Source: Sphingomonas sp. PL-96 (GTDB taxonomy: Bacteria; Pseudomonadota; Alphaproteobacteria; Sphingomonadales; Sphingomonadaceae). From it: DNA of 64,000 nucleotides. Below are positions 49,979 to 59,577 of this stretch, piece after piece (positions within the stretch are counted from its first letter, which is position 1; each line of letters opens with the position of its first letter). The notes below the pieces were generated by a model. The model had not been told where the DNA came from. It saw nothing but the letters and a program-made list of their open reading frames with translations, and ran no database searches. The DNA lies in the NCBI RefSeq assembly GCF_020707215.1, contig NZ_JAJFET010000001.1, forward strand, positions 806,001 through 870,000. Reading direction: 5' to 3'. The position numbers were made by a program, and so were the translations under genes.

Positions 49979-50109
49979 TGGCCGCGACTTCGACAATCAT
50001 GCCGTTCGGGTGGCGCTTCGCTCTGCCCTGCGCTGCTTCCCACAGAAGTGAACCGGCCTCGCGGCTCATGCGGGGCGAACGGAGGGCAGGGGGCCCGATG
50101 CGTCCGTGA
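49978..50109 (+). CDS. 43-codon ORF bridging nuoI and nuoJ
   Basis: This ORF starts in a TAATG overlap with the nuoI stop and ends in a GTGA overlap with the nuoJ start, so it exactly fills the 127-base gap. The product would start [18 protein letters not shown] and continue Arg/Pro-rich, with no membrane segment or known motif. GC-rich sequence has few stop codons, so it may be a chance frame that serves only to carry ribosomes to nuoJ. Coding value is uncertain. Confidence 0.35.
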   Translation: MAATSTIMPFGWRFALPCAASHRSEPASRLMRGERRAGGPMRP

Positions 50110-50717
50110 TCCAGACACTCGCCTTTTATCTTTTCGCCGCGGTGGTGATCGTGTCGGCTGCGCTGACGATCACGTCGCGCAATCCGGTGCACGCCGTCCT
50201 CTGGCTGATCCTCGCGTTCTTCAACGCGGCCGGCCTGATGGTGATCGTCGGTGCCGAGTTCATCGCGATGCTGGTCGTCATCGTCTATGTGGGCGCGGTC
50301 GCCGTGCTGTTCCTGTTCGTCGTCATGATGCTCGACATCGACTTCGCCGAACTGCGGGCTGGCTTCGTGCGCTACCTGCCGCTGGGCCTGGTGCTCGCGG
50401 TGGCGCTGGTGTCGGAAATCCTGATCGCGGTCGGCGCCTGGTCGGCGGGCCGGGTGGAGCTTGGCCGCCGGATCGCACCGGTGGACGGCGCCATGCCGAA
50501 CATCGAGGCGATCGGGCATCTGCTCTATTCGCGCTACCTGTATGTCTTCGAAGGCGCGGGGCTGGTCCTGCTGGTCGCCATGATCGGCGCGATCGTGCTG
50601 ACGCACCGCAACCGCACCGACAGCCACCGCCAGAACGTCCACCGTCAGGTCAGCCGTCGTTCCAAGGACGCGACCCGCAACGTCAATCAGCCCGTCGGGC
50701 AGGGAGTGGAGCTGTGA
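50106..50717 (+). CDS. nuoJ: NADH-quinone oxidoreductase subunit J
   Basis: A 203-residue ND6-like membrane subunit with five helices. Conserved parts are [20 protein letters not shown] and [20 protein letters not shown], where the third helix with its pi-bulge and Tyr governs the proton path. The hydrophilic C-terminal 35 residues ([19 protein letters not shown]) are longer than in Escherichia coli. The start is a GTG; the end overlaps nuoK (GTGA). Confidence 0.95.
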   Translation: MIQTLAFYLFAAVVIVSAALTITSRNPVHAVLWLILAFFNAAGLMVIVGAEFIAMLVVIVYVGAVAVLFLFVVMMLDIDFAELRAGFVRYLPLGLVLAVALVSEILIAVGAWSAGRVELGRRIAPVDGAMPNIEAIGHLLYSRYLYVFEGAGLVLLVAMIGAIVLTHRNRTDSHRQNVHRQVSRRSKDATRNVNQPVGQGVEL

Positions 50718-51019
50718 TCGGTCTGATCCATTATCTGGTCGTCGGCGCGATCCTGTTCACGCTGGGCGTGCTGGGCATCTTCCTCAACCGGAAGAACCTG
50801 ATCGTGCTGTTGATGGCCATCGAGCTGATCCTGCTCAGCGTGAACATCAACTTCGTCGCATTCTCCTCCTACCTGGGTGACCTGGTGGGGCAGGTGTTCG
50901 CGATGTTCGTGCTCACGGTTGCCGCAGGCGAGGCCGCGATCGGCCTTGCCATTCTGGTGATCTACTTCCGTGGTCGCGGCTCGATTGCCGTCGACGACGT
51001 CAACCGGATGAAGGGGTGA
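50714..51019 (+). CDS. nuoK: NADH-quinone oxidoreductase subunit K
   Basis: A 101-residue ND4L-like subunit with three helices. The two buried membrane Glu residues needed for proton transfer are seen in [19 protein letters not shown] and [19 protein letters not shown]. Length and motif order are canonical. GTG start in overlap with nuoJ. Confidence 0.96.
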   Translation: MIGLIHYLVVGAILFTLGVLGIFLNRKNLIVLLMAIELILLSVNINFVAFSSYLGDLVGQVFAMFVLTVAAGEAAIGLAILVIYFRGRGSIAVDDVNRMKG

Positions 51020-51026
51020 TCATTCG

Positions 51027-53177
51027 GTGATCCAGCTAATCGTTCTCCTGCCGCTCCTGGCCGCCGCGATCGCGGGCCTGAGCAACCGTGCGTTCGGCAC
51101 CGCATTTCCCAAGATCGTGACCACGGGCGCGCTGTTCGCCTCGTGCGCCATGTCCTGGCCGATCTTCATCGGCTTCCTCGATGGTTCGGCCACGGCGCAT
51201 GTCGAGCCGCTGTTCACCTGGATCCAGTCCGGGGACATGGACATCGCCTGGGCGCTGCGCGTCGATGCGATGACGGCCGTGATGCTGGTGGTGATCACCA
51301 GCGTGTCCGCACTCGTCCACCTCTATAGCTGGGGCTATATGAGCGAGGATCCGGACCAGCCGCGCTTCTTCGCCTATCTGTCGCTGTTCACCTTCGCGAT
51401 GCTGATGCTCGTGACGGCGAACAACCTGGTGCAGATGTTCTTCGGCTGGGAAGGCGTGGGCCTCGCGTCCTACCTGCTGATCGGCTTCTGGTACTATAAG
51501 CCCAGCGCCAATGCCGCCGCGATCAAGGCGTTCGTCGTCAACCGCGTCGGCGACCTCGGCTTCATGCTCGGCATCTTCGGCACCTTCCTGGTGTTCGGCA
51601 CCGTCTCGATCCCGGAGATCCTGGCGGCGGCGCCGACCATGGCGGGCTCGACAATCGGCTTCCTGGGCGCGCGGTTCGACACCATGACGGTGCTCTGCCT
51701 GCTGCTGTTCGTCGGTGCGATGGGCAAGTCGGCGCAGCTGGGCCTCCACACCTGGCTTCCGGACGCGATGGAAGGTCCGACCCCGGTGTCGGCGCTGATC
51801 CACGCCGCGACCATGGTCACCGCCGGCGTCTTCATGGTGTGCCGCCTGTCGCCGATGTTCGAGGTGAGCCCGACCGCGATGACGGTCGTCACCGCGGTTG
51901 GTGCCGCGACCTGCCTGTTCGCTGCGACGATCGGCCTGGTGCAGACCGACATCAAGCGCGTGATCGCCTATTCGACCTGCTCGCAGCTCGGCTACATGTT
52001 CTTCGCCGCCGGCGTCGGCGCCTATGGCGCGGCGATGTTCCACCTGTTCACCCACGCCTTCTTCAAGGCGCTGCTGTTCCTGGGTGCGGGCTCGGTGATC
52101 CACGCGATGCACCACGAACAGGACATGCGCTTCTACGGCGGCCTTCGTAAGTCGATCCCGCTCACCTTCTGGGCGATGATGGCGGGCACGCTCGCGATCA
52201 CGGGCGTCGGCATCTACGGCGTGGGCGGCTTTGCCGGCTATCACTCGAAGGACGCGATCCTGGAGGCGGCCTTTGCGGCCGGCGGCCGTGGCGAGCTGGC
52301 CTTCTACGTCGGCACCTTTGCCGCGCTGCTGACCAGCTTCTACTCGTGGCGGCTGATCTTCCTGACCTTCTTCGGCAAGCCCCGCTGGGCCGCGTCGGAG
52401 CACATCCAGCATGCGCTTCACGACGCCCACGGCCACGACCATGACGCGCACGGCCACGATGCGCATGGACAGGACGCCCATGGTCACGGCGACCACGCCC
52501 ATGCCCATGCCGTTGCGGACTCGCACGGCCAGGAAGTGCACGCCGATGCGGAGGACGCAGGTCATGCGCCTTCCAGCCATGCGGCACACGCGGATCAGGT
52601 GCCCGTGGGCACCGGCGGCTATCATCCGCACGAAAGCCCGCTGCCGATGCTGATCCCGCTGGTCGTGCTCACGGTGGGCGCGGTGGCCGCAGGCTTCGTG
52701 TTCAACCCGTGGTTCATCGGTGCCGAGGACGGCGCACGCTTCTGGGGCGGCAGCCTGTTCTTCAACGAGCATCTGATGCACGCGATGCACGAGGTGCCGA
52801 TGCTGGTGAAGCTGGCGGCGACGATCGTCATGATCCTCGGCTTCCTGGCGGCGCTGGTCACCTATGTGCTCAAGCCTGGGACCTCGCGCCGCACGGCCAC
52901 CGCGCTGCGTCCTCTGCACCAGTTCCTGCTGCGCAAATGGTACTTCGACGAGCTGTACAACTGGCTCTTCGTCCGTCCGGCGTTCGCCATCGGCCGCTTC
53001 TTCTGGAAGCGCGGTGACGAGGGCACCATCGACCGCTTCGGGCCCAACGGCTCGGCGGCGCTGGTGGCGCTGGGCAGCCGCGGCGCGGTCAAATTGCAGT
53101 CCGGCTATCTCTACACCTATGCCTTCGTCATGCTGATCGGCCTGACGGCGGCGGTCACCTGGGCGATCGTGTCGTGA
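51027..53177 (+). CDS. nuoL: NADH-quinone oxidoreductase subunit L
   Basis: A 716-residue ND5-like antiporter-type pump subunit with about 16 helices and the long lateral helix. The core Glu is in [20 protein letters not shown], the Lys in [20 protein letters not shown], and [12 protein letters not shown] and [17 protein letters not shown] sequence follow. It is unusual in carrying a His/Asp/Ala-rich insertion of about 65 residues (about 465-532, for example [20 protein letters not shown]) between two late helices. GTG start, seven bases after nuoK. Confidence 0.95.
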   Translation: MIQLIVLLPLLAAAIAGLSNRAFGTAFPKIVTTGALFASCAMSWPIFIGFLDGSATAHVEPLFTWIQSGDMDIAWALRVDAMTAVMLVVITSVSALVHLYSWGYMSEDPDQPRFFAYLSLFTFAMLMLVTANNLVQMFFGWEGVGLASYLLIGFWYYKPSANAAAIKAFVVNRVGDLGFMLGIFGTFLVFGTVSIPEILAAAPTMAGSTIGFLGARFDTMTVLCLLLFVGAMGKSAQLGLHTWLPDAMEGPTPVSALIHAATMVTAGVFMVCRLSPMFEVSPTAMTVVTAVGAATCLFAATIGLVQTDIKRVIAYSTCSQLGYMFFAAGVGAYGAAMFHLFTHAFFKALLFLGAGSVIHAMHHEQDMRFYGGLRKSIPLTFWAMMAGTLAITGVGIYGVGGFAGYHSKDAILEAAFAAGGRGELAFYVGTFAALLTSFYSWRLIFLTFFGKPRWAASEHIQHALHDAHGHDHDAHGHDAHGQDAHGHGDHAHAHAVADSHGQEVHADAEDAGHAPSSHAAHADQVPVGTGGYHPHESPLPMLIPLVVLTVGAVAAGFVFNPWFIGAEDGARFWGGSLFFNEHLMHAMHEVPMLVKLAATIVMILGFLAALVTYVLKPGTSRRTATALRPLHQFLLRKWYFDELYNWLFVRPAFAIGRFFWKRGDEGTIDRFGPNGSAALVALGSRGAVKLQSGYLYTYAFVMLIGLTAAVTWAIVS

Positions 53178-53290
53178 TCGGCGGCACGGACGCACCCGGC
53201 AGCACCGGGAACGCAATGGCCGACAAAGCTATGGGGGGTCCGGCAATGGCCGGCTATGCAACGATGACGGCTCGGGGGTTCGCGAAGTGA
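53174..53290 (+). CDS. 38-codon ORF bridging nuoL and nuoM
   Basis: It starts with GTG in a GTGA overlap with the nuoL stop and ends in a TGATG overlap with the nuoM ATG at 53290, so it fills the gap exactly. The product is Gly/Ala/Met-rich (five internal Met) with no clear motif. Like the I/J ORF it could encode a short peptide or only conduct ribosomes to the next gene. Confidence 0.35.
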   Translation: MIGGTDAPGSTGNAMADKAMGGPAMAGYATMTARGFAK

Positions 53291-54855
53291 TGGAGTTCCC
53301 GATCCTGTCGGTGATGCTGGCGGTCCCCGCGATCGCCGCCATCGCCTGTCTGTTCGTCAAGGCGGATGCCGCGCGCTGGATCGCGCTGCTCGCGACCCTG
53401 ATCGACTTCGCGCTCGGTATCCTGCTGTGGGCGTCGTTCGACGTCGGCGGCGCCCAGTGGCAGTTCGTCGAGGGGCCGGTTTCGGTCGGCGCCTTCAATT
53501 GGGCGCTTGGCATCGACGGCTTCTCGCTGATGCTGATCATGCTCAGCGTCTTCCTGATGCCGATCTGCATCGGCGCCAGCTGGAAGTCGGTGACGGAGCG
53601 CGTGCCCGAGTACATGGCCGCATTCTGCCTCACCGAGATGCTGATGATCGGCACCTTTGCGGCGCAGGACCTGCTGCTGTTCTACATCTTCTTCGAAGGT
53701 GGCCTGATCCCGATGTACCTCATCATCGGCATCTGGGGCGGGGCGAACCGCATCTACGCGTCGTACAAGTTCTTCCTCTACACGCTGCTCGGCTCGGTGC
53801 TGATGCTGATCGCGATGATCTACATGCGCTCGGCTGCCGGCACGACCGACATCCCCACGCTGATGGCGTTCGACTTCGCACCGCAGGTCCAGACCTGGCT
53901 GTGGCTGGCGTTCTTCGCATCCTTCGCGGTCAAGATGCCGATGTGGCCGGTCCACACCTGGCTGCCCGACGCGCACGTGCAGGCGCCGACTGCAGGGTCG
54001 GTCATCCTGGCGGGCGTGCTGCTGAAGCTCGGCGGCTACGGCTTCCTGCGCTTCTCGCTGCCGATGTTCCCGGATGCGTCGGGCGATCTCGCCTGGCTGA
54101 TCTTCCTGCTGTCCGCGGTAGCGGTAGTCTACACCTCGCTCGTCGCGCTGGTGCAGTCGGACATGAAGAAGCTCATCGCCTATTCGTCGGTCGCGCACAT
54201 GGCGATCGTGACCATCGGCCTGTTCGCCTTCAACCAGCAGGGCATCGAAGGCGCGATGATCATGATGCTGAGCCACGGCCTGGTGTCGGGCGCGCTGTTC
54301 CTGTGCGTGGGCGTCATCTACGACCGCCTGCACACGCGTGAGATCGCTCGCTATGGCGGTCTGGCGGAGAACATGCCGCGCTACGCCGTATTCTTCCTGT
54401 TCTTCACCATGGCATCGATCGGCCTGCCGGGGACCAGCGGCTTCGTCGCCGAGTTCCTCAGCCTCGCTGGTCTCTATCAGGTATCGACCTGGGCGGCGTT
54501 GATCTGCACCACCAGCATCATCCTGGGTGCCGCCTACATGCTCTACCTCTATCGCCGGGTCGCCTATGGCCCGCTCGACAAGGCGGACGTGCGGGCGATG
54601 CCGGACGTGTCGGTGCGCGAAGTAGCCCTTCTGGCGCCGATCGCGGCGGTGGCGCTGTGGATGGGTGTCTACCCCGAAAGCTTCATGGCGCCGATGCGTA
54701 ACGACGTCACCACCCTGCTGGCCCGCATCGACCGTGCGACCCCGGCTAGCGATTCCCGACCCACCCCCGGCAACCCCGAAGCGGCTGCGGCCGCGGCGGG
54801 CGCGCACGGCGGCGAAGCGGCCCATGGCGCCGCTGCACATTCCGAGGCGCACTGA
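53290..54855 (+). CDS. nuoM: NADH-quinone oxidoreductase subunit M
   Basis: A 521-residue ND4-like pump subunit with 14 helices. Signatures are LLLFYIFFEGGLIPMYLIIG with the key Glu, FFASFAVKMPMWPVHTWLPD with the Lys, HVQAPTAGSVILAGVLLKLG and VQSDMKKLIAYSSVAHM. A hydrophilic Ala/His/Gly tail of about 35 residues (AHGGEAAHGAAAHSEAH) follows the last helix. I choose the ATG at 53290; a GTG directly precedes it in frame. Confidence 0.95.
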   Translation: MEFPILSVMLAVPAIAAIACLFVKADAARWIALLATLIDFALGILLWASFDVGGAQWQFVEGPVSVGAFNWALGIDGFSLMLIMLSVFLMPICIGASWKSVTERVPEYMAAFCLTEMLMIGTFAAQDLLLFYIFFEGGLIPMYLIIGIWGGANRIYASYKFFLYTLLGSVLMLIAMIYMRSAAGTTDIPTLMAFDFAPQVQTWLWLAFFASFAVKMPMWPVHTWLPDAHVQAPTAGSVILAGVLLKLGGYGFLRFSLPMFPDASGDLAWLIFLLSAVAVVYTSLVALVQSDMKKLIAYSSVAHMAIVTIGLFAFNQQGIEGAMIMMLSHGLVSGALFLCVGVIYDRLHTREIARYGGLAENMPRYAVFFLFFTMASIGLPGTSGFVAEFLSLAGLYQVSTWAALICTTSIILGAAYMLYLYRRVAYGPLDKADVRAMPDVSVREVALLAPIAAVALWMGVYPESFMAPMRNDVTTLLARIDRATPASDSRPTPGNPEAAAAAAGAHGGEAAHGAAAHSEAH

Positions 54856-56315
54856 TGAGCTACGCATCCCAACTCGCGACCACCCTGCCGGAGCTCGTGC
54901 TCGCGGTCGGCGCGATCGTGCTGATGCTGGTCGCCGCCTGGGGCAAGCAGCGCTCCACCCGCGCGGTCAGCATCGCATCCATCTTCGTGCTGGTGGGCGC
55001 GGGCATCGCGCTCATCGGTCCGGCGTCGGCCGGCGGCACGGCCTTTGGCGGCATGTACCGTGCCGACGCGTTCGCAGCCTATGCAAAGGTGCTGATCTAT
55101 GCCGCCTCGGCAGTCGCGATCATGGTCGCGCCGCGCTTCTTTGCGCACACCGCCGGCGATAATCTGAAGCCGGAATATCCGATCCTCATCCTGCTTTCGT
55201 GCGTCGGCATGGGCATGATGGTGTCGGCGGGCGACATGCTGCTGCTGTACGTCGGTCTCGAGCTGCAGAGCCTTGCGGCATACGTGCTCGCCAGCTTCAT
55301 GCGCCGCGACACGCGCTCGGCCGAAGCGGGCCTGAAGTATTTCGTGCTGGGCGCGCTCGCCTCGGGCATCCTGCTCTACGGCATCAGCCTGGTGTATGGC
55401 TTCAGCGGCACCACGCTGTTTGTCGACATCGCGCAGGCTTATGCCGGCAACTTGGGCGACGATCGTTCGCTCGGCCTGCTGTTCGGCCTGGTGTTCGTGT
55501 TCGCAGGCATCGCGTTTAAGATGTCGGCCGTGCCGTTCCACATGTGGACGCCGGACGTGTACGAGGGCGCGCCGACCCCGGTCACCACCTTCTTCGCCTC
55601 GGCACCAAAGGTGGCAGCGCTCGGCCTCGGCATGCGCGTCGCGATCGAGGCGATGGGCCCGGCGACTGCCGACTGGCGCCAGATCGTGATCTTTGCGGCA
55701 CTTGCCTCCATCGTGCTCGGCGCCGTGGCGGCGATCGGTCAGACGAACATCAAGCGCCTCCTTGCATACTCGTCGATCAACAACGTCGGCTTCGCGCTTG
55801 TCGGTCTTGCCGCCGGCACACCGCAGGGCGTCGCCTCGGTGTTGTTCTACCTCGCGATCTACATCGTCATGACGCTCGGCTCCTTCTTGGTCGTGCTGCA
55901 GATGCGCGACGCGGGCGGGCAGCCGATCGAGAGCATCGCGGGCTTCGCCGGCCTGTCGCGAGCCAAGCCCGGTCTCGCCGCCGCGCTTGCGATCATGATG
56001 TTCTCGCTCGCCGGCATCCCGCCGCTGCTCGGCTTCAACGCCAAGCTCGCGGTGTTCGACGCCGCCGTGCAGGCCGACCTGTTCGTGCTGGCGGTGGTTG
56101 CGGTGGTCGGCTCGGTGCCGGGTGCCTATTATTACCTGCGCCTCGTCAAGACGATGTACTTCGACCCGCCGGCGGAAGGCGTCGTGCTCGCGCGCACCGA
56201 CCGGTTCGAGGGTGGCCTGCTCACCGCCTCGGCGCTGTTCATCTCGCCGCTGGGCTGGTTCCTGCTTGCCCCGCTTGGTGCCTGGACCCTGACGGCAGCA
56301 CGGTCGCTGTTCTGA
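54855..56315 (+). CDS. nuoN: NADH-quinone oxidoreductase subunit N
   Basis: A 486-residue ND2-like pump subunit with 14 helices: LLLLYVGLELQSLAAYVLAS with the key Glu, FVFAGIAFKMSAVPFHMWTP with the Lys, DVYEGAPTPVTTFFASAPK and GQTNIKRLLAYSSINNVGFA. It is coupled to nuoM by TGATG and ends in a CTGA overlap with birA. This completes the 14-subunit complex I set, with separate nuoC and nuoD as in most alphaproteobacteria. Confidence 0.96.
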   Translation: MSYASQLATTLPELVLAVGAIVLMLVAAWGKQRSTRAVSIASIFVLVGAGIALIGPASAGGTAFGGMYRADAFAAYAKVLIYAASAVAIMVAPRFFAHTAGDNLKPEYPILILLSCVGMGMMVSAGDMLLLYVGLELQSLAAYVLASFMRRDTRSAEAGLKYFVLGALASGILLYGISLVYGFSGTTLFVDIAQAYAGNLGDDRSLGLLFGLVFVFAGIAFKMSAVPFHMWTPDVYEGAPTPVTTFFASAPKVAALGLGMRVAIEAMGPATADWRQIVIFAALASIVLGAVAAIGQTNIKRLLAYSSINNVGFALVGLAAGTPQGVASVLFYLAIYIVMTLGSFLVVLQMRDAGGQPIESIAGFAGLSRAKPGLAAALAIMMFSLAGIPPLLGFNAKLAVFDAAVQADLFVLAVVAVVGSVPGAYYYLRLVKTMYFDPPAEGVVLARTDRFEGGLLTASALFISPLGWFLLAPLGAWTLTAARSLF

Positions 56316-57025
56316 CGATCATCCGCGTCGTAGCGGAGACCGGCTCCACCAACGCCGACCTGTTGGCGTTGGCTGGGGCCGGTGCCGTTTCGGAGGGGCT
56401 GTGGCTACGCGCCGAGCGCCAGACCGCGGGCCGCGGTCGCCTGGGCCGCGCCTGGGTGTCGCCCACCGGCAACCTCTACGCCAGCACCGTGGTCCGCTTG
56501 CGCCCGAGCGACCCTGCGGCAGCCACGCTCGCCTTTGTCGCGGCCGTGGCGCTGGAGGAGGCGGTGCGCGTCCATCTACCCAAAGCGCGCGGCCTGGCGC
56601 TCAAATGGCCCAATGATCTGCTGATCGCCGGCGCCAAGCTGTCGGGCATGTTGCTCGAGCGGGCAGGGGACATGGTCGTGCTCGGCATCGGTTTGAACCT
56701 GGCCCACCATCCGGACCTGGCCGATCGTCTCACCACCAGCCTTGCCGCACACGGCGCAGAAGTTGCGCCGGACGCCTTCCTCGAAACGCTCGCCGAAGGT
56801 TTCGCCCGCTGGCTGGCGCGCTGGCGCGGGGAGGGGCTTGCCCCCGTCCGCCAGCGCTGGCTCGAACGCGCCCATCCGATCGGCACCGCGCTGACGGCGC
56901 GCCTGCCCGACGGCCGCGGCGTCACCGGCCTGTTCCACGGGCTTGATGCCGATGGCGCGTTGCTGCTGCGCTTGGCCGACGGCACGCGGCATGTCATGCA
57001 TGCGGGCGACGTGCTGCTGGCGTGA
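56312..57025 (+). CDS. birA: biotin--[acetyl-CoA-carboxylase] ligase
   Basis: A 237-residue monofunctional biotin protein ligase that activates biotin with ATP and attaches it to the carboxyl carrier protein. Motifs are [35 protein letters not shown] (adenylate loop) and [20 protein letters not shown], then a small C-terminal SH3-like domain. There is no N-terminal HTH, so it is not a repressor. No in-frame ATG, GTG or TTG fits the family N-terminus; the best start is CTG at 56312, in a CTGA overlap with the nuoN stop. Confidence 0.9.
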   Translation: MTIIRVVAETGSTNADLLALAGAGAVSEGLWLRAERQTAGRGRLGRAWVSPTGNLYASTVVRLRPSDPAAATLAFVAAVALEEAVRVHLPKARGLALKWPNDLLIAGAKLSGMLLERAGDMVVLGIGLNLAHHPDLADRLTTSLAAHGAEVAPDAFLETLAEGFARWLARWRGEGLAPVRQRWLERAHPIGTALTARLPDGRGVTGLFHGLDADGALLLRLADGTRHVMHAGDVLLA

Positions 57026-57066
57026 CCGCCCGCACGCTCGCCACGAACAAGGGGTATCAAGCCGCC

Positions 57067-57855
57067 ATGCTGCTCGCGATCGACGCCGGCAACACCAACA
57101 TCGTCTTTGCCCTGATGGAGGGAGAGACGATCCACGCCCGCTGGCGGATCGCCACCGACCCGCGGCGCACTGCCGACGAATATGCCGTCTGGCTCAGCCA
57201 GCTGCTTGCGCTTGAAGGCCATCAGCGCTCGGATGTTGAGGCCGTGATCATCGGCACGGTCGTACCGCGCGCGCTCCACAACCTGCAGGTGCTCGCCCGG
57301 AAATATTTCGGGACGGAGCCGGTGATCGCTGGCAGTCCCGCTGCCCCCTGGGGCTTCCAGCTCCACGTGGACGAGCCGCAGAACCTGGGCGCCGATCGCG
57401 CCCTCAACGTCATTGCCGCCCATGCCGAGCATCCCGGCGACCTGATCGTCATCGACTTCGGCACTGCCACCACGTTCGACGTCGTCGACGCCAGCGGCGC
57501 CTACAAGGGCGGCATCATCGCACCCGGGATCAACCTGTCGCTCGACGCGCTGGTGACCGCCGCCGCCAAGCTGCCGCGCATCGCGATCGAGGCGCCGGCG
57601 GACTCCTCCGTCATCGGCCGCAATACGGTCAGCCAGATGCACATCGGCATCTACTGGGGCTATGTCGCGATGATCGAGGGGCTGGTCGCCCGCATGAAGC
57701 GTGAGATCGGCCGCCCGGCGAAGGTGATCGCCACCGGTGGCCTGGCCGTGCTGTTCGAGCAACGCACGCCGGTGTTCGACGTGGTGGAGGCGGACCTCAC
57801 CTTGCGAGGGCTGGCGATGCTGTGGGCGAGAACCCATATAGCCGCCAAAGCCTGA
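57067..57855 (+). CDS. coaX: type III pantothenate kinase
   Basis: A 262-residue CoaX that phosphorylates pantothenate in the first step of CoA synthesis. Its ASKHA-fold motifs are [19 protein letters not shown] at the start, [29 protein letters not shown] and [20 protein letters not shown]. The ATG at 57067 gives the canonical N-terminus. A GTG at 57022 in a GTGA overlap with birA would add 15 residues and would keep the coupling chain, so it may be used. Next to birA it forms a small cofactor group. Confidence 0.93.
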   Translation: MLLAIDAGNTNIVFALMEGETIHARWRIATDPRRTADEYAVWLSQLLALEGHQRSDVEAVIIGTVVPRALHNLQVLARKYFGTEPVIAGSPAAPWGFQLHVDEPQNLGADRALNVIAAHAEHPGDLIVIDFGTATTFDVVDASGAYKGGIIAPGINLSLDALVTAAAKLPRIAIEAPADSSVIGRNTVSQMHIGIYWGYVAMIEGLVARMKREIGRPAKVIATGGLAVLFEQRTPVFDVVEADLTLRGLAMLWARTHIAAKA

Positions 57856-57934
57856 AGAGATTTTGCAAAGTGGTACCGGCATCGCCGGGCCCCTCGTCGC
57901 GGGATGGCGGCGAGTTACCTGAAGAAAGAACCAA

Positions 57935-59572
57935 GTGACTCCCGGAAACGAACTTCTTTTTGTCGCGCTCGGCGGATCGGGCGAGATCGGCATGAACGTC
58001 AATCTGTACGGCACCCAGGGCAAGTGGGTGATGGTCGATTGCGGCATCACCTTTGCCGACCCGGCCTATCCCGGCATCGACGTGATGCTGCCCGACCTCC
58101 AGTTCATCGAGGATCGCCTTGACGATCTCGTCGGCATCGTCATCACCCACGGGCATGAGGATCATATCGGCGGCTTGCCGTACCTTGCCGCCGATCTCGA
58201 CGTGCCGATTTACGCGACGCCCTTCACCGCGGGCCTGATCCGCGGCAAGCTCGAGGAAGAGGGCATTGCCGATAGCGTCGAGCTCAAGGTAATCGAGCGC
58301 GGCGGCAGCTTCCGCACCGGCCCGTTCGGCTTCCGCTTCGTGCCGCTCGCCCACTCGATTCCGGAGGCGAATGCGCTCCTGATCGACACGCCGCACGGCC
58401 GCGTGTTCCACACCGGCGACTGGAAGCTGGACAAGACCACGCTGGTCGGTGCCGCATCGTCCCCGGCCGAGCTGGAGGCGATCGGCGACGAGGGCGTGTT
58501 CGCGCTGGTGTGCGACTCCACCAACGTCCTCAACGAAACCGCTTCGGGGTCTGAGGACGACGTGTACGCGGGGCTGCTCGACACCGTTGCGAGCGCACGC
58601 GGCCGCGTCATGGTCACCACCTTCGCCTCCAACGCCGCGCGCCTGTCCACGCTGGGCAAGGTTGCGGAAGCGACCGGTCGCGCAGTTTGTGTCGCCGGCC
58701 GTTCGCTTGACCGTATCCTGCGGGTGGCGCGGGCCACGGGCTATCTCGGCGGCTTTCCGGCGACCGTCGACTTCGACACCGCCATGTCGATGCCCCGCGA
58801 CAAGGTGTTGATCATCGCCACCGGCGGGCAGGGGGAGGCGCGCGCCGCGCTCGCCCGCGTGGCCGACGGCAGCCACCAGATCAGTCTGGAGCAGGGGGAT
58901 CGCGTCATCTTCTCGTCCAAGCAGATCCCCGGCAACGAGGTCGCAATCGGTCGCATCATGAACACGCTCGCGACCAAGGGCGTGGAGATGATCACCGATC
59001 GTCAGGCGCATGTCCACGTCTCCGGCCACCCCGGCCGGCCCGAGCTCGCCGCCATGTACAAGTGGATCCGCCCGGAACTGGTCGTGCCGGTTCATGGCGA
59101 GGCGCGCCACCTGGCCGAGCACACCCGGTTTGCGCTGGCGCAGGGCGTGCCGGACGCGATCACCCAGCAGAACGGCGACATCCTGCGCCTGGCGCCAGGC
59201 AACCCGCGCCGCATCGGCCATGCGGTGGTCGGCCGGCTTGCCCTTGATGGCGACGTGATCCTGCCGGCGGACGGCAACACGATCAACGAGCGCCGCCGCA
59301 TCTCGCTCTACGGCCAGATGTCGGTCGCGGTCGCGATCGATCGCCGCGGCAACCTCGTCGGCTCGCCGGTGGTTCGCGCCCAGGGCGTGCCGGTCGAGGA
59401 CGAGCGCGATCCCTTCCTGGACGAAGCCGCCGACGCTGCCGAGGCAGCGGTGCGCAAGGGTGGCCGCGACCGCGAGAAGCTGCGGGAACAGCTCCGCCTG
59501 GCGGTGCGTCGCGTGGCGACCCGCTGGACCGGCAAAAAGCCGATCGTGGACGTGCTGCTGATCGAGGCCTGA
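57935..59572 (+). CDS. rnj: ribonuclease J
   Basis: A 545-residue metallo-beta-lactamase/beta-CASP ribonuclease that matures rRNA and degrades mRNA from the 5' end in alphaproteobacteria. Zinc ligands are in ITHGHEDHIGGL (His72, His74, Asp76, His77), a second set in HTGDWKLD, and the beta-CASP part has VMVTTFASNAARLSTLGK and SGHPGRPELAAMYKWIRPEL with VPVHGEARHL. The start is a GTG 79 bases after coaX. Location behind nuo-birA-coaX is usual in sphingomonads. Confidence 0.95.
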   Translation: MTPGNELLFVALGGSGEIGMNVNLYGTQGKWVMVDCGITFADPAYPGIDVMLPDLQFIEDRLDDLVGIVITHGHEDHIGGLPYLAADLDVPIYATPFTAGLIRGKLEEEGIADSVELKVIERGGSFRTGPFGFRFVPLAHSIPEANALLIDTPHGRVFHTGDWKLDKTTLVGAASSPAELEAIGDEGVFALVCDSTNVLNETASGSEDDVYAGLLDTVASARGRVMVTTFASNAARLSTLGKVAEATGRAVCVAGRSLDRILRVARATGYLGGFPATVDFDTAMSMPRDKVLIIATGGQGEARAALARVADGSHQISLEQGDRVIFSSKQIPGNEVAIGRIMNTLATKGVEMITDRQAHVHVSGHPGRPELAAMYKWIRPELVVPVHGEARHLAEHTRFALAQGVPDAITQQNGDILRLAPGNPRRIGHAVVGRLALDGDVILPADGNTINERRRISLYGQMSVAVAIDRRGNLVGSPVVRAQGVPVEDERDPFLDEAADAAEAAVRKGGRDREKLREQLRLAVRRVATRWTGKKPIVDVLLIEA

Positions 59573-59577
59573 GGGAC

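Noticed and set aside
51036..53216. 726-codon minus-strand ORF
   Set aside because: Antisense shadow of nuoL; its His/Arg richness comes from the complementary codons.
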